Below are positions 1 to 12,126 of a stretch of 64,000 bases of DNA, in pieces (position 1 is the first letter of the stretch; each line of letters opens with the position of its first letter). The position numbers were made by a program, and so were the translations under genes. A model generated the notes under the pieces. The model was not told the origin of the DNA. It saw only the letters and a program-made list of their open reading frames with translations, and made no database searches. The stretch lies in the NCBI RefSeq assembly GCF_022647665.1, contig NZ_CP071872.1, positions 3,348,001 through 3,412,000 of the forward strand, in the 5' to 3' direction. This DNA is from Streptomyces formicae (GTDB taxonomy: Bacteria; Actinomycetota; Actinomycetes; Streptomycetales; Streptomycetaceae).

Positions 1-2
1 TG

Positions 3-779
3 CGGGTCGAGCATGCCGCCGACGACGAACTCCCCCCGCAGCTGCGTGGTGTGCCGGTGATCGCGTTCCGGATCAAGGACACGGGCGTAGGGATCGCGCC
101 GGAGCATCTGGAGTCCATCTTCGGCGCGTTCCAGCAGGGTGCGGTGACCACGGGGCGGCGCTACGGCGGCACCGGCCTGGGCCTGTCCATCAGCCGTGAA
201 CTCGCCCAGCTCCTCAGCGGGATCATCGTCGCCGAGAGCCGCCTCGGAGAGGGAAGCGTCTTCACCTTCTACGTGCCCGTCGGCGGCGAACTGCCCGAGC
301 AGCCGCCGCCGGGGCTCGCCGCACGGGCGCACGACTCCGGCTCGGGTGCTGCCGCCGGCCCGCACGCGACCGTACGGGGACACAGGCAGGTGCAGAACGG
401 ATCCATGGCCGGACGCGTGGTGCTCATCATCGACGACGACGACCGGAACGTGTACGCGATCACCGAGATCCTGGAGGCAGAGGGCGTCCGCGTCCTCACG
501 GCCGACGACGGCCGCTCCGGTATCGAGCTGCTCACCGCGCACCCGGACGTCGACCTCATCGTGATGGACGTGATGATGCCCGGGATGGACGGCTACGACG
601 CCACCGCCGCCATCAGGAAGCTGCCGCGGTCCGCGGCCGTGCCCGTCATCGTGGTCACCGCCAAGGCGATGCCGGGGGACCGGGCCAAGAGCCTCGCGGC
701 CGGGGCCAACGACTACATCACCAAGCCGGTCGACGCGTACGACCTCGTCGCGCGGGTGCGCAAGTGGCTCCAGCGCTGA
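3..779 (+). CDS. Hybrid sensor histidine kinase/response regulator, C-terminal part (5' end outside window)
   Basis: Only the end of the protein is present; the frame is open to the window edge. The first part is a histidine-kinase ATPase domain, with a G1-type box (DTGVGI) and a G2-type box (GGTGLGLSIS). After a linker of about 50 residues rich in Pro, Ala and Gly comes a complete receiver domain. It has the acidic triad region (IIDDDDRN), the phospho-acceptor Asp in MDVMMPGMDG and the conserved Lys in ITKPVD. The protein would autophosphorylate and pass phosphate to its own receiver. The signal sensed cannot be told because the N terminus is missing. The next gene, in the opposite direction, is a SpoIIE phosphatase, a common partner type in Streptomyces stress signalling. 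Confidence 0.9.
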   Translation, partial: RVEHAADDELPPQLRGVPVIAFRIKDTGVGIAPEHLESIFGAFQQGAVTTGRRYGGTGLGLSISRELAQLLSGIIVAESRLGEGSVFTFYVPVGGELPEQPPPGLAARAHDSGSGAAAGPHATVRGHRQVQNGSMAGRVVLIIDDDDRNVYAITEILEAEGVRVLTADDGRSGIELLTAHPDVDLIVMDVMMPGMDGYDATAAIRKLPRSAAVPVIVVTAKAMPGDRAKSLAAGANDYITKPVDAYDLVARVRKWLQR

Positions 780-872
780 GCACGCGTGGCCGGCGCCGGT
801 GCGAAGGGGGCCCCGGCGCCGCTGTGAAAGGGGGCCGGGAGGCGTGCCCGGTGAAGCGGCCTGGGAGCGTGG

Positions 873-2444
873 TCAGGAGACGCGCACGACCACCAGGCTC
901 GTGTCGTCGTCCGTGTCACCGGTGACGGACGCCAGCAGCCGGTCCGTACGCTCGTCCAGGCCGCCCCGCCCGAGCCGCTCGGCCGCGCTCCGCAGCCCCG
1001 CCAGACTCTCGTCGAGCCCCGTGTGGCGGCGCTCCACCAGCCCGTCGGTGTACAGCATCAGCGTGTCCCCCGGGGACAGCGGCGTCACCCTCTGCGCGTA
1101 CTCGGCCGAGGGCACCGCGCCCAGGAGGATGTTGCGCGGCGGATCGAGGAAGCGCGCCCGCTCGTCATGGAGCAGCAGCGGCGGCAGATGCCCCGCGCTG
1201 GCCCAGCACAACGAGCGGTCCGCAGGGTCGTACAGGGCGCAGACGGCCGTGGCGGTCGGATGACCGTGCGTGTGCAGCGTGACCTCGTTCAGCAGGCTCA
1301 TCAGCCGGGCTGGGGAGTGGCCGGTGAACGCGAGCCCGCGCAGCGCGTTGCGCAGCGCGACCATGCCCGTCACCGAGTCGATGCCGTGCCCCGCGATGTC
1401 ACCGACCGCGACCAGCACCCGTCCGCTGGGCAGCGGCAGCACGTCGTACCAGTCGCCGCCGACCCGGTACTCCTCGGCCGCCGGCCGGTAGCGGGCGGCC
1501 ACCTCCAGGCCGTGGAGCCGCTGGAGCACGGGCACCTCGGGGACGATCGCCTGCTGCAGCTGGACGACCAGCTGGTGGCGCAGCGCCGCCTGGGTCTGGG
1601 CGGCGGTCAGCCGGTCGTAGGTGGCGCTGAGCGCGATCTCGGTGTGGTGCTGTGCCGAGACGTCCTGGTACACCCCGGTGATCCCGGTGAGCACCCCGCC
1701 CGTCAGCAGCGGCTCGGCCGCGATGCGGACATGGCGCAGCCCGCCGTCCTCACGGACCACGCGGACGACGGTGTGCGCGCCGTGCCGGCGCTCGGTGAGC
1801 TCCGTCAACAGATCGTGCAGCTTGTCGGTCTCGTCCCGGTGCAGCTGCGGTGCCAGCCGGCGCAGCGGCACCGCGGGGGCCGCCGGGTCGAGGCCGAAGA
1901 TGCGGTACGCCTGCTCGCTCCACCGGGAGGTGCCCGCGATCAGGTCGTCCTCGAACGCCGCCAGGTTCTCCAGCCGGCCGAGCACCCGGGTGAGCGACAT
2001 CAGCGGGTCGGTGGCGCCGTGCCAGAGCACGACCGTCCTGCCGGGGCCGACGGGCAGCACCCGCACGTCGTGCAGCGGATCGGGGTCCCCCGCCCGGTGC
2101 ACGACCGGCAGCCGGGCCGCCCGCCGCGGCGCGGCCGACTCGCGCGCCGCCCGGGCCAGCTGGGCGAGCTCGGCGGACACGGCGGGGAAGACCTGGGCCA
2201 GCGGCCGGCCGGCCGTCCCGTGCGTACGGCCGGCCGAGTCGAGCGCGGGCCGGTTGAGGTGCTCGACGTGGAGGACCCCGGACTCGGGGTCGGCGCGCAG
2301 GGACATCGCCGGATGGGTGAGCTGGTCGAGGAGCGGGGCGAGTACGGCCGGCTCCGCCGGATCGGCGCCCCCCGCGTCCAGGATCCGCGCGGCCGGGACC
2401 GCCAGGCCCATCAGGGCGCGCTGCACCGGCTCGTCCAGCTCGCG
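873..2444 (-). CDS. PAS-SpoIIE phosphatase part of a frameshifted ANTAR-GAF-PAS-SpoIIE protein
   Basis: This is the downstream frame of a gene whose 5' part is the ANTAR-GAF reading frame at 2411-3223. It begins in the GAF domain (GPRELDEPVQRALMGLAVP), continues through a PAS-like segment (WSEQAYRIFGLDP) and ends in a PP2C-type SpoIIE phosphatase. Phosphatase motifs visible are RVGGDWYDVLPL, VGDIAGHGID, SAGHLPPLLL and LMLYTDGLVERR. Such proteins dephosphorylate anti-sigma-factor antagonists (STAS proteins) and so release SigB-type sigma factors, which suits the sigma gene nearby. Joining the frames needs one extra base, or a -1 slip, in the run GGGCCCC at 2450-2444. The product is made only if the frame is restored. 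A sequencing or assembly indel is equally possible. Confidence 0.8.
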   Translation of the reverse strand, partial: RELDEPVQRALMGLAVPAARILDAGGADPAEPAVLAPLLDQLTHPAMSLRADPESGVLHVEHLNRPALDSAGRTHGTAGRPLAQVFPAVSAELAQLARAARESAAPRRAARLPVVHRAGDPDPLHDVRVLPVGPGRTVVLWHGATDPLMSLTRVLGRLENLAAFEDDLIAGTSRWSEQAYRIFGLDPAAPAVPLRRLAPQLHRDETDKLHDLLTELTERRHGAHTVVRVVREDGGLRHVRIAAEPLLTGGVLTGITGVYQDVSAQHHTEIALSATYDRLTAAQTQAALRHQLVVQLQQAIVPEVPVLQRLHGLEVAARYRPAAEEYRVGGDWYDVLPLPSGRVLVAVGDIAGHGIDSVTGMVALRNALRGLAFTGHSPARLMSLLNEVTLHTHGHPTATAVCALYDPADRSLCWASAGHLPPLLLHDERARFLDPPRNILLGAVPSAEYAQRVTPLSPGDTLMLYTDGLVERRHTGLDESLAGLRSAAERLGRGGLDERTDRLLASVTGDTDDDTSLVVVRVS

Positions 2445-3223
2445 GGGCCCGGCCAGTCGGCGAGGGCGAGACCCGTCACCAATCCGCGCTGCCGCAGTGG
2501 GAGCACGGCACGGGCGGCCTCCGGGGCCGGTCCGGGCAGCCGCTCGCCGTTGCCGGGGCCGGCGGGCAGCCAGGCGGGGGCGGCCTCCGTCAGCACCCGG
2601 TGCAGGGGGCTGTGCGCCGCGGGAGGCACCCATCGCCAGTGCGCGGCCTCCAGCGGGCTCACACCGGCCTGTCCGGCGAGCTCCAGACAGTCCGTCTCCG
2701 TACGCCGGAACAGCCACAGCCCGCGCACGCCGAGCGGCCGCAGTCCGCCGTCCAGCAGCGTCTCGGCCACCTCGTCGACCGTGCCGCCGGTCTTCGCGGC
2801 GGCCTCGGCCGCCGCCTCGGTCAGGCGCGCCCGGCGCGCGTCCGCACGTTCCTGGTCCACCTCGACGTCCACGTCCACGTCTGCGGCCGCGTCCTCGGCC
2901 GTAGCCCCGTCATCGGCGGCGTCCCCCACGTCCGCGGCCATCGCCCGGGGTGACAGGCCGGCCGTTCCCGAGGCGCCGTTGACGATGTCGGCGGCGAGGT
3001 CCTCCGGGGCGATGCCGGTGGTCTCCGCCAGCTGGGCGAGATGGTCCACGGCATCGGCGGGGGTGAGCGAGAGCTGCGCGACGAGCACGCCCGATGCCAG
3101 GTCGAGCAGATGGCGGCGGGCGAGGTCGCGGCGCAGAGCCGCGAGTTCTGCGGTGAGCTGGGTGACCGCGGCGGCCAGCTGGTCGTGCCCCGGTGCGTCC
3201 CGACCTCGATCGGACGTGGTCAT
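2411..3223 (-). CDS. ANTAR-GAF N-terminal part of the same frameshifted SpoIIE-family protein
   Basis: The protein starts at an ATG. Residues about 15-85 form an ANTAR-like RNA-binding or dimerisation domain (DLASGVLVAQLSLTPADAV). A short acidic stretch of Asp/Val repeats follows, then a GAF domain from about residue 125 (RLTEAAAEAAAKTGGTVDEV). In this frame translation runs past the GAF core into 15 or so unrelated residues and stops at 2411. In the -1 frame the GAF domain continues naturally. The gene therefore looks like one long signalling phosphatase interrupted by a single-base frame change. Upstream is the divergent CBS gene. Confidence 0.75.
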   Translation of the reverse strand: MTTSDRGRDAPGHDQLAAAVTQLTAELAALRRDLARRHLLDLASGVLVAQLSLTPADAVDHLAQLAETTGIAPEDLAADIVNGASGTAGLSPRAMAADVGDAADDGATAEDAAADVDVDVEVDQERADARRARLTEAAAEAAAKTGGTVDEVAETLLDGGLRPLGVRGLWLFRRTETDCLELAGQAGVSPLEAAHWRWVPPAAHSPLHRVLTEAAPAWLPAGPGNGERLPGPAPEAARAVLPLRQRGLVTGLALADWPGPASWTSRCSAP

Positions 3224-3364
3224 GTCGTCTCCAGCGTGCGCACCGGATTTCAGCCCTGCAATCCAAGGATCGGTCGCTTTCCGGAATTCCGGAATTCATG
3301 GGATAGCCGGCTCTGATCGGGGCAGACGCGATGACGCGGGGGAGCAGGGAAGGGAGAGACGGCC

Positions 3365-3790
3365 ATGACCGAGCTCGTGAAGGACGTGATGACGCCCGGA
3401 GTGCGGACGCTGCCTCCCGACGCGTCGCTCGTCGAGGCCGCCAGGCTGATGCGGGACCAGGACATCGGTGATGTCATCGTCGCCGACGACCATCGGCTCC
3501 TCGGCATGCTGACCGACCGCGACATCGCCGTGCGTTCCGTCGCCATGGGGCACGACCCGCACATCATGCCCGTCCGCTCCGTCTGCACACCGGACGTGGT
3601 CACGGTCCGTCCGGAGCAGGACACGGAGGAGGCCGCCAGGCTGATGCGGGTGCACATGGTGCGACGGCTCGCGGTCGTCGAGGACGGCCAGCCGCGCGGC
3701 ATCGTCACACTCGGTGATCTGGCGAGGGCGAGGGAACCGCGCTCGGCGCTGGCGGACATCTGCTCGGGCCCGCCGAACAGCGGCGCGTGA
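3365..3790 (+). CDS. CBS-domain pair protein
   Basis: This 141-residue protein consists of two CBS motifs in tandem, forming one Bateman module. The first starts at VKDVMTPGVRTLPPDASLVE and the second at the VCTPDVVTVRPEQDTEEAARL segment. Each contains the typical GMLTDRDIAVR or GIVTLGDLAR ending. CBS pairs bind adenosyl ligands such as AMP, ATP or SAM. Free-standing forms like this are common in actinomycete stress regulons, but the partner cannot be told from sequence. The ATG at 3365 is preceded by the purine-rich GGGAGAGACGGCC. The gene is divergent from the SpoIIE phosphatase, with about 140 bp between them. Confidence 0.88.
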   Translation: MTELVKDVMTPGVRTLPPDASLVEAARLMRDQDIGDVIVADDHRLLGMLTDRDIAVRSVAMGHDPHIMPVRSVCTPDVVTVRPEQDTEEAARLMRVHMVRRLAVVEDGQPRGIVTLGDLARAREPRSALADICSGPPNSGA

Positions 3791-3841
3791 GCGCGCACGA
3801 GCCGGGCACGGGTGCGGACGCGGGCGGGTGGTGCCGTGCTG

Positions 3842-4192
3842 TCACATGTGGCGGTTCGCGTAGTGCTCCTCGATGAGGCGCAGCGACGCCACGTTCTCGT
3901 CGTCCCGTCCGCTCTCGAAGTACGGCGAGCCTTTGATCTGCTCCCTGGTGGCGTCCACGTACACCGTCCGGCTCGCCTCGTCGACGCGGGAGACCTCGTC
4001 CGCGGGCACCGTCACCCGGTGACCGAAGATCCACGGTCCGGTGTCCACGACGAGGTACGTCCTGCCGACGTCCTCGGTGTGCCGGTCGACCTTTCCGACG
4101 GTGCCGTCGGTCGCCTCGACCCGGTACCCCACGAGCTGCGCCCCCGGTGTGCGCCCTGCGGATCCGGGAAGGCCCCGGGTTCCTGCACCCAT
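3842..4192 (-). CDS. PRC-barrel domain protein
   Basis: A small protein of about 116 residues with a PRC-barrel-like core (GYRVEATDGTVGKVD, then YLVVDTGPWIFGHRVTVPAD) and a second half resembling PRC tails (VYVDATREQIKGSPYF). PRC-barrel proteins are implicated in RNA processing and photosynthetic complex assembly; in Streptomyces they are mostly of unknown stress-related function. The start at 4192 is preferred over the upstream ATG because AAAGGAACG lies 8 or so bases before it. A SigB-like promoter lies just upstream. Confidence 0.8.
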   Translation of the reverse strand: MGAGTRGLPGSAGRTPGAQLVGYRVEATDGTVGKVDRHTEDVGRTYLVVDTGPWIFGHRVTVPADEVSRVDEASRTVYVDATREQIKGSPYFESGRDDENVASLRLIEEHYANRHM

Positions 4193-4220
4193 GGCGACGT
4201 TCCTTTCTCTGCCCCTGCGA

Positions 4221-4246
4221 CTACCCGTAAGGAGTAACAACGATGC
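4221..4246 (-). promoter_or_regulatory. Putative SigB-type promoter for the PRC-barrel gene
   Basis: Read on the minus strand: GCAT, 16 bases, then GGGTAG. This fits the Streptomyces SigB-class pattern GNNT-N14-16-GGGTAY except for the last base. The predicted start lies about 20 nt before the chosen ATG at 4192. The pattern is short, so chance occurrence is possible. Confidence 0.4.
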
Positions 4247-4566
4247 CCCGTGGATCCAGTCCCAAGCGCGAACGTCAGTACGAACACATCAAGGAGAGCG
4301 CTCTGGAGCGCGGCGAGAGCCGCAGGCGCGCGGAGGAGATGGCGGCGCGCACGGTCAACAAGGAACGCGCGCAGAAGGGCGAGTCCAAGACCGCGAGCCG
4401 CACCTCCACCGAGGACTTGCCGCCCGCGAAGCGCGGCGGCCGGCGGTCCCACAAGGGCGCACAGGGCCCGACCTACGACCAGCTCTACGCGGAGGCCAAG
4501 AGCCGCGACGTCGAAGGCCGTTCGAAGATGAACAAGAAGGAACTCGCCCGCGAACTCGGCTACTGA
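4243..4566 (+). CDS. Small basic protein of the 'plasmid stabilization'/Rho-termination-like family
   Basis: A 107-residue, highly charged protein (PKRERQYEHIKESALERGES at the start). A C-terminal block, TYDQLYAEAKSRDVEGRSKM followed by NKKELARELGY, has the helical SAP/Rho-N-like look of nucleic-acid-binding segments. Streptomyces genomes carry such genes, often labelled plasmid stabilization protein without functional proof. The ATG is preceded by TAAGGAGTAACAACG, a good ribosome site. It is divergent from the PRC-barrel gene, with only about 50 bp between starts, so the promoters overlap. Confidence 0.8.
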   Translation: MPRGSSPKRERQYEHIKESALERGESRRRAEEMAARTVNKERAQKGESKTASRTSTEDLPPAKRGGRRSHKGAQGPTYDQLYAEAKSRDVEGRSKMNKKELARELGY

Positions 4567-4615
4567 CCGGTCCGGCTGACCGGTCCGCGGGGTCTCTACC
4601 GCGGTGCCAGTGCTA

Positions 4616-5509
4616 CTACTCCGCGCCTGGCACCGCCTCGTCCGCCTCGTCCGTGAGGAGTGCGTCCCGGAGCTGCTCCAGGATCCGCGCCAGCAGGCGC
4701 GAGACATGCATCTGGGAGATGCCCAGCCGTTCCCCGATCTCGGACTGCGTCAGCTCGTCCCCGAACCGCAGCGACAGAATCGTCCGCTCACGCTCGGGCA
4801 ACGCGGCGATCACCGGCTTCAGGCACTGCAGGCACTCGACGACGTCCAGCGCCGGGTCCTCCGCGCCCAGCCGGCGGGCGAGCTGGCCGGGGGGCTCGTC
4901 GTCCTCGAGGGGCTCGATGGAGCGGGCCACATAGCCGTTGGCGGCCCGCTGGCCCTCCAGCACCTCCGGCTCCGTGACGTCGAGCCGGTCGGCGAGTTCG
5001 GCCGTGGTGGGGGCGCGTCCCAGGTCCTGCTCCAGGGTGTCGAACGCCTTCGCGAGATCGAGCCGGAGCTCCTGGAGCCGCCGCGGCACGCGGACGGCCC
5101 AGCTGGTGTCGCGGAAGAAGCGCTTGATCTCGCCGACGACGGTGGGCAGTGCGAAGGAGGTGAACTCGACCTCGCGCTCCACGTCGAAGCGGTTGATCGC
5201 CTTGATCAGGCCGACCGTGCCGACCTGGAGGATGTCCTCCATGGGTTCGCTGCGGCCGCGGAACCGGCCGGCAGCGAACCGCACGAGGCTCATGTTGAGC
5301 TCCACCAGCGTGTTGCGGACGTACGAGTACTCCGGCGTCCCCTCCTCCAGCGTGTGCAGCCGCCGGAACAGGGCGACCGACAGGGAGCGGGCGTCCATCG
5401 TGCTGATGGTGCGGGGGTCCGGTATCTCGGGGAGGCCGTCCGGTGCCGCCGACCGCTCCTGCGGGGCGGCACCGACGGTGGGTTCACGGGCGAGCGGCAA
5501 GCTGGACAT
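4616..5509 (-). CDS. RNA polymerase sigma factor, SigB/SigF/SigG family
   Basis: A 297-residue group 3 sigma factor. Region 2 includes ILQVGTVGLIKAINRFDVER and FTSFALPTVVGEIKRFFRD. Region 3 is the TTAELADRLDVTEPEVLEG stretch. Region 4 carries the -35-binding helix-turn-helix LTQSEIGERLGISQMHVSRL. The start at 5509 (MSSLPLAREP) is chosen because GAAGGAG lies 5 bases upstream; the frame is open further but has no ribosome site. Family members in Streptomyces direct osmotic, oxidative and developmental responses and are held by RsbW-like anti-sigmas. No anti-sigma gene is adjacent, but two SpoIIE phosphatases occur in the window. A SigB-like promoter upstream suggests autoregulation. Confidence 0.93.
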   Translation of the reverse strand: MSSLPLAREPTVGAAPQERSAAPDGLPEIPDPRTISTMDARSLSVALFRRLHTLEEGTPEYSYVRNTLVELNMSLVRFAAGRFRGRSEPMEDILQVGTVGLIKAINRFDVEREVEFTSFALPTVVGEIKRFFRDTSWAVRVPRRLQELRLDLAKAFDTLEQDLGRAPTTAELADRLDVTEPEVLEGQRAANGYVARSIEPLEDDEPPGQLARRLGAEDPALDVVECLQCLKPVIAALPERERTILSLRFGDELTQSEIGERLGISQMHVSRLLARILEQLRDALLTDEADEAVPGAE

Positions 5510-5585
5510 GAGGCTCCTTCGACGGCGGTGGACGTGGCCTGCGCCGTGGTGGCGGCGGGGCCGTCGGCCGAGCACCATCCAGTTG

Positions 5586-5610
5586 ATACCCGTTTGTTCC
5601 CTTTCGAAGC
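5586..5610 (-). promoter_or_regulatory. Putative SigB-type promoter of the sigma factor gene
   Basis: Minus strand reads GCTT, 15 bases, GGGTAT, matching the SigB-class consensus GNNT-N14-16-GGGTAY in full. It lies about 75 nt upstream of the chosen start codon. Autoregulation through such a promoter is known for sigB of S. coelicolor; here it is inferred from the pattern alone. Confidence 0.55.
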
Positions 5611-5680
5611 TCCTCAAGGCTTTTCCGGGCTTTTCTGAAGCCCTGTGCGGAGCGTGATGACGGTCAACTGCCCGTGTCCG

Positions 5681-5884
5681 TCAGGGCAGGTAGCGCTCCA
5701 GCGCCGCGGCGCCCTTCTCCGCTATTTCCTTGCGGGCGCGTTCCACATTGGCGGGCGTGCACTCGCGGCCGGACGCCATCACCAGGTCCTCGGGGTCGAA
5801 GGGGCGTTCCGATCCGGTGAAGATCTGCTGCGGCGCCCGCCTGCTCTCCGGCTCTTCGCTCTTGTCCATCGTCTCTTGAGTCAT
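5681..5884 (-). CDS. Small hypothetical protein (67 aa)
   Basis: An acidic N-terminal half (MTQETMDKSEEPES) is followed by an amphipathic helical half containing TPANVERARKEIAEKGAAAL. No membrane segment or known domain is seen. The reading frame is supported by GGAGG placed 6 bases before the ATG and by strong GC codon bias. It lies between the sigma factor and a DUF350 gene, all on the minus strand, so it could be part of a stress-related group. The function is unknown. Confidence 0.7.
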   Translation of the reverse strand: MTQETMDKSEEPESRRAPQQIFTGSERPFDPEDLVMASGRECTPANVERARKEIAEKGAAALERYLP

Positions 5885-6059
5885 TTCGTGCCTCCGGGCG
5901 ACTGCGGTGTCGAGGGACTGAGTACCAGCATCACGCGGTATCGCCCGAAATGCAGCCCGGACGTGTGTACGGATACGGTGCGTGCCGACATGGCGACGGG
6001 CCGGGCATCGCCGTGTGGCGACGCTCCGGCCCGTTCGCGGCCGAACCCTGTCCGTACGC

Positions 6060-6482
6060 TCAGGCGATCGACGCCGAAACGATCGCCGCGACCGCGATGT
6101 TGCAGGACGCCGTCACCCACACCGCCGGGTGCGGCTCGGCCTCGACCAGCGTGGCGCCCAGCTTGCCCGGCGTGACGAGGTCCACGACCAGGAACGCCAC
6201 GGCCATCAGCACCAGGCCGAGCACGCCGAACGCGGCCGTGGACGCAAGGCCCTTGCCGAAGTCGGTGTACGTCGTCCAGATCGACGTGAAGACGATGCCG
6301 CCGATGCCGAGGAGGGCCGAGCTGAGCAGGATCGCCGCGTTGCGGTTGCGCTCCTCCCAGATCTGCTTGCCGAGCTTGCCGGGCGTGAGCAGGTCCACCA
6401 GGACGATGCCGAGGATCAGCAGGACCACTCCGAGCGCGCCGTAGGCGGTCGCCCGGCCAAGTCCGTTGACTATGTCCGTCAT
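6060..6482 (-). CDS. DUF350-family membrane protein
   Basis: About 140 residues with four predicted membrane helices arranged as two similar halves. Each half has a helix pair ending in the related motifs LVDLLTPGKLG and VVDLVTPGKLG, the internal repeat typical of DUF350. The start at 6482 (MTDIVNGLGR) is preferred over the longer frame because it begins just before the first helix; the ribosome site is weak (GGAGA about 11 bases upstream). The role of DUF350 proteins is unknown; some are linked to envelope stress and to partner ATP-grasp enzymes elsewhere. It is divergent from the acetyltransferase gene. Confidence 0.85.
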   Translation of the reverse strand: MTDIVNGLGRATAYGALGVVLLILGIVLVDLLTPGKLGKQIWEERNRNAAILLSSALLGIGGIVFTSIWTTYTDFGKGLASTAAFGVLGLVLMAVAFLVVDLVTPGKLGATLVEAEPHPAVWVTASCNIAVAAIVSASIA

Positions 6483-6580
6483 TGAGAAGCCAGTCTCCGT
6501 CGTCTGAAAATGATCGTGGTCAAGGCGCGGCAAAATGTATCGCACGGCCTGCTTCCCCACACACGATCGAGGAGTCCGAC

Positions 6581-6922
6581 ATGGCAGAGCGCGAGATTCG
6601 CGACGATCGCGGCCGGGGCCGTCTCGAGGCGTTCGAGGACGGTGTGTTCGCCGGACACATCGCTTATTTCACGATGGACGGCGACCCCGCCGCGCTCGTG
6701 GCGGTGCACACCATCGTGGAGCCGGACCACGAGGGCAAGGGCATCGCCGGCTCGCTGGTGCGCGAGTTCTACGCGATGGCCGCGCGCGAGGACGTCCCGG
6801 TCGTGCCGCTGTGCCCGTACGCCGCGAAGTGGGCCGAGCGCCACCCCGACGAGGCGCCCGTGCCCGAGGCAGGGCTGGTGAGCGAGGCCGAGCGTCAGCT
6901 GCGGGAGCGACCCGGCCTGTGA
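6581..6922 (+). CDS. GCN5-related N-acetyltransferase, short YjdJ-like type
   Basis: A 113-residue protein covering the GNAT core only. It has a beta strand pair (HIAYFTMDGDPAALVAVHT), then the acetyl-CoA loop in the EGKGIAGSLVREFY segment, and the closing PLCPYAAKWAERHPD that marks the small COG2388 type. The ATG at 6581 follows GAGGAG by 6 bases. The substrate is not predictable. It is divergent from DUF350. Confidence 0.88.
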   Translation: MAEREIRDDRGRGRLEAFEDGVFAGHIAYFTMDGDPAALVAVHTIVEPDHEGKGIAGSLVREFYAMAAREDVPVVPLCPYAAKWAERHPDEAPVPEAGLVSEAERQLRERPGL

Positions 6923-7131
6923 GCCCGTGAGCTAGGGCACGTGCGCCCGTGACCTGGTGAGCCTGTGAACCCATGGCCCGGCGACCCGCGAAGTCGCGAA
7001 GCCGCGAGCACGGGTTCGCAAGCCGGTGACCGCCGCGCACCGCCCCCGCCCGTGACTGGATCCGCCGAGCGCGGGCACCCGCAAGGCGAGAGCCTGGAGC
7101 TGTACGGCCCCACTGACCCCGGGAGCCTCGC

Positions 7132-7317
7132 ATGACCCACCCCCAGCCCCCGCCCACACCCCCGATCCCGCCTCCGTCGCCGGTTCCGGGGCCGGGCCCG
7201 GCGCCCGGACCCGTACCCCCGCCGGAGCCGCCCCCTGGTCCCGCGCCCGAGCCGATCCCCGAGCCCCCGCCGCCGGCCCCGGTGCCGGAACCGGAGCCGG
7301 GACCTCCGCCCGGCTGA
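7132..7317 (+). CDS. Proline-rich small protein (61 aa, doubtful)
   Basis: Almost entirely Pro, Gly, Glu and Ala (PPPTPPIPPPSPVPGPGPAP). GGGAG stands 6 bases before the ATG and a clean stop falls 6 bp before the 3' end of gnd. Such low-complexity frames can arise by chance in GC-rich DNA, so this may not be a real gene. Confidence 0.35.
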   Translation: MTHPQPPPTPPIPPPSPVPGPGPAPGPVPPPEPPPGPAPEPIPEPPPPAPVPEPEPGPPPG

Positions 7318-7323
7318 GCGGGC

Positions 7324-11159
<3,836 letters not shown>

Positions 11160-11340
11160 GGGAACCACGATCTCCCGCGCGGACCCCGCTCGTCGTCGTC
11201 CTTGAGCAGGCAATACGTCGTACTGCCGACGCAGTACGGGAGTACGGGAAGAATGCCGAGGGCCCACCCCTGGGCGGGCCGGCACGCCGAGCATATCGGC
11301 CCAAACAGGAGTAGATGCCAAGGAACGGAGCGAGGTCGCA

Positions 11341-12033
11341 ATGGATCTGGAGGAGCTGAGCTCCATCGGTGGCTTCTTCGCGCTACGGACCGGAGAACCC
11401 GGAGACGGACACCGGCCGCTCGGGCGCCTGTACGCCGGCGGGCGCGCGCCGCTCATCACCCGCGTCGACCTGGTCGCGGCGCGGCTGCGCACGCCCGAGC
11501 GCAGAGTCGCCGCGTCCGTCGCCCAGCTCGGGCTCGCCGCCCGGCTCTGGTCCACGGCGCTCGGACCGGCCGCCCTGTACGGCGAGTTCCCCGAACCGGA
11601 CCCGGCGGCCCTGTGGTGGGACCCGGCGCTCAGCACGCCCGACGATCTGTGTCTGCGCGAGGTACGGCCGCGGCCCGGCACCGTCGAGGACATCCGCGAG
11701 GCCGTCCAGTACGGCCATCTCGCACCCCTCGCGCAGGCCCTCCGCAATGACGTCCGTGTATCGCCCCGGCTGCTGTGGGGCAACGCCGGCTCCGCGCTCG
11801 CCGGCGCCCTGCGCGAACTGGACCGCTGGGCGCGGGCCCACGGCCGCCCCGAAGTGGCCGCGCGCGCCGCCGAACTGACCGCCGGCCTCCTGGACCACCC
11901 CGATCTCGCCGGCACCGTAGGCGGCCCGTCCCTGCGCCGCACCAGTTGCTGTCTCTACTACCGCTGCCCCGGCGGTGGCCTGTGCGGCGACTGCGTCTTC
12001 GACCGCCCCCCGTCGGCCGCGGGCGCGCGCTGA
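11341..12033 (+). CDS. FhuF-like (2Fe-2S) ferric-iron reductase family protein
   Basis: A 230-residue soluble protein. Its hallmark is the C-terminal cysteine motif TSCCLYYRCPGGGLCGDC, matching the FhuF pattern CC-x10-C-x2-C that binds a 2Fe-2S cluster. FhuF reduces ferric siderophores to release iron in the cytoplasm. No siderophore genes adjoin it, so the partner is elsewhere. Purine-rich GAACGGAGCGAGG precedes the ATG at 11341. A small basic frame and the start of the DMT gene lie upstream in divergent orientation. Confidence 0.85.
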   Translation: MDLEELSSIGGFFALRTGEPGDGHRPLGRLYAGGRAPLITRVDLVAARLRTPERRVAASVAQLGLAARLWSTALGPAALYGEFPEPDPAALWWDPALSTPDDLCLREVRPRPGTVEDIREAVQYGHLAPLAQALRNDVRVSPRLLWGNAGSALAGALRELDRWARAHGRPEVAARAAELTAGLLDHPDLAGTVGGPSLRRTSCCLYYRCPGGGLCGDCVFDRPPSAAGAR

Positions 12034-12126
12034 GGACGTCGGCCGGGGGTCCCGCCCCGGACGCTCCGGGAATCAGCAGGCGCCCGCACTCTTCCGCAGC
12101 GACCGCATCTGGGTGACCATCGACGC

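Noticed and set aside
7132..7317. Functional proline-rich protein of special interest
   Set aside because: The frame is simple GC-rich repeat DNA; it is listed with low confidence only.
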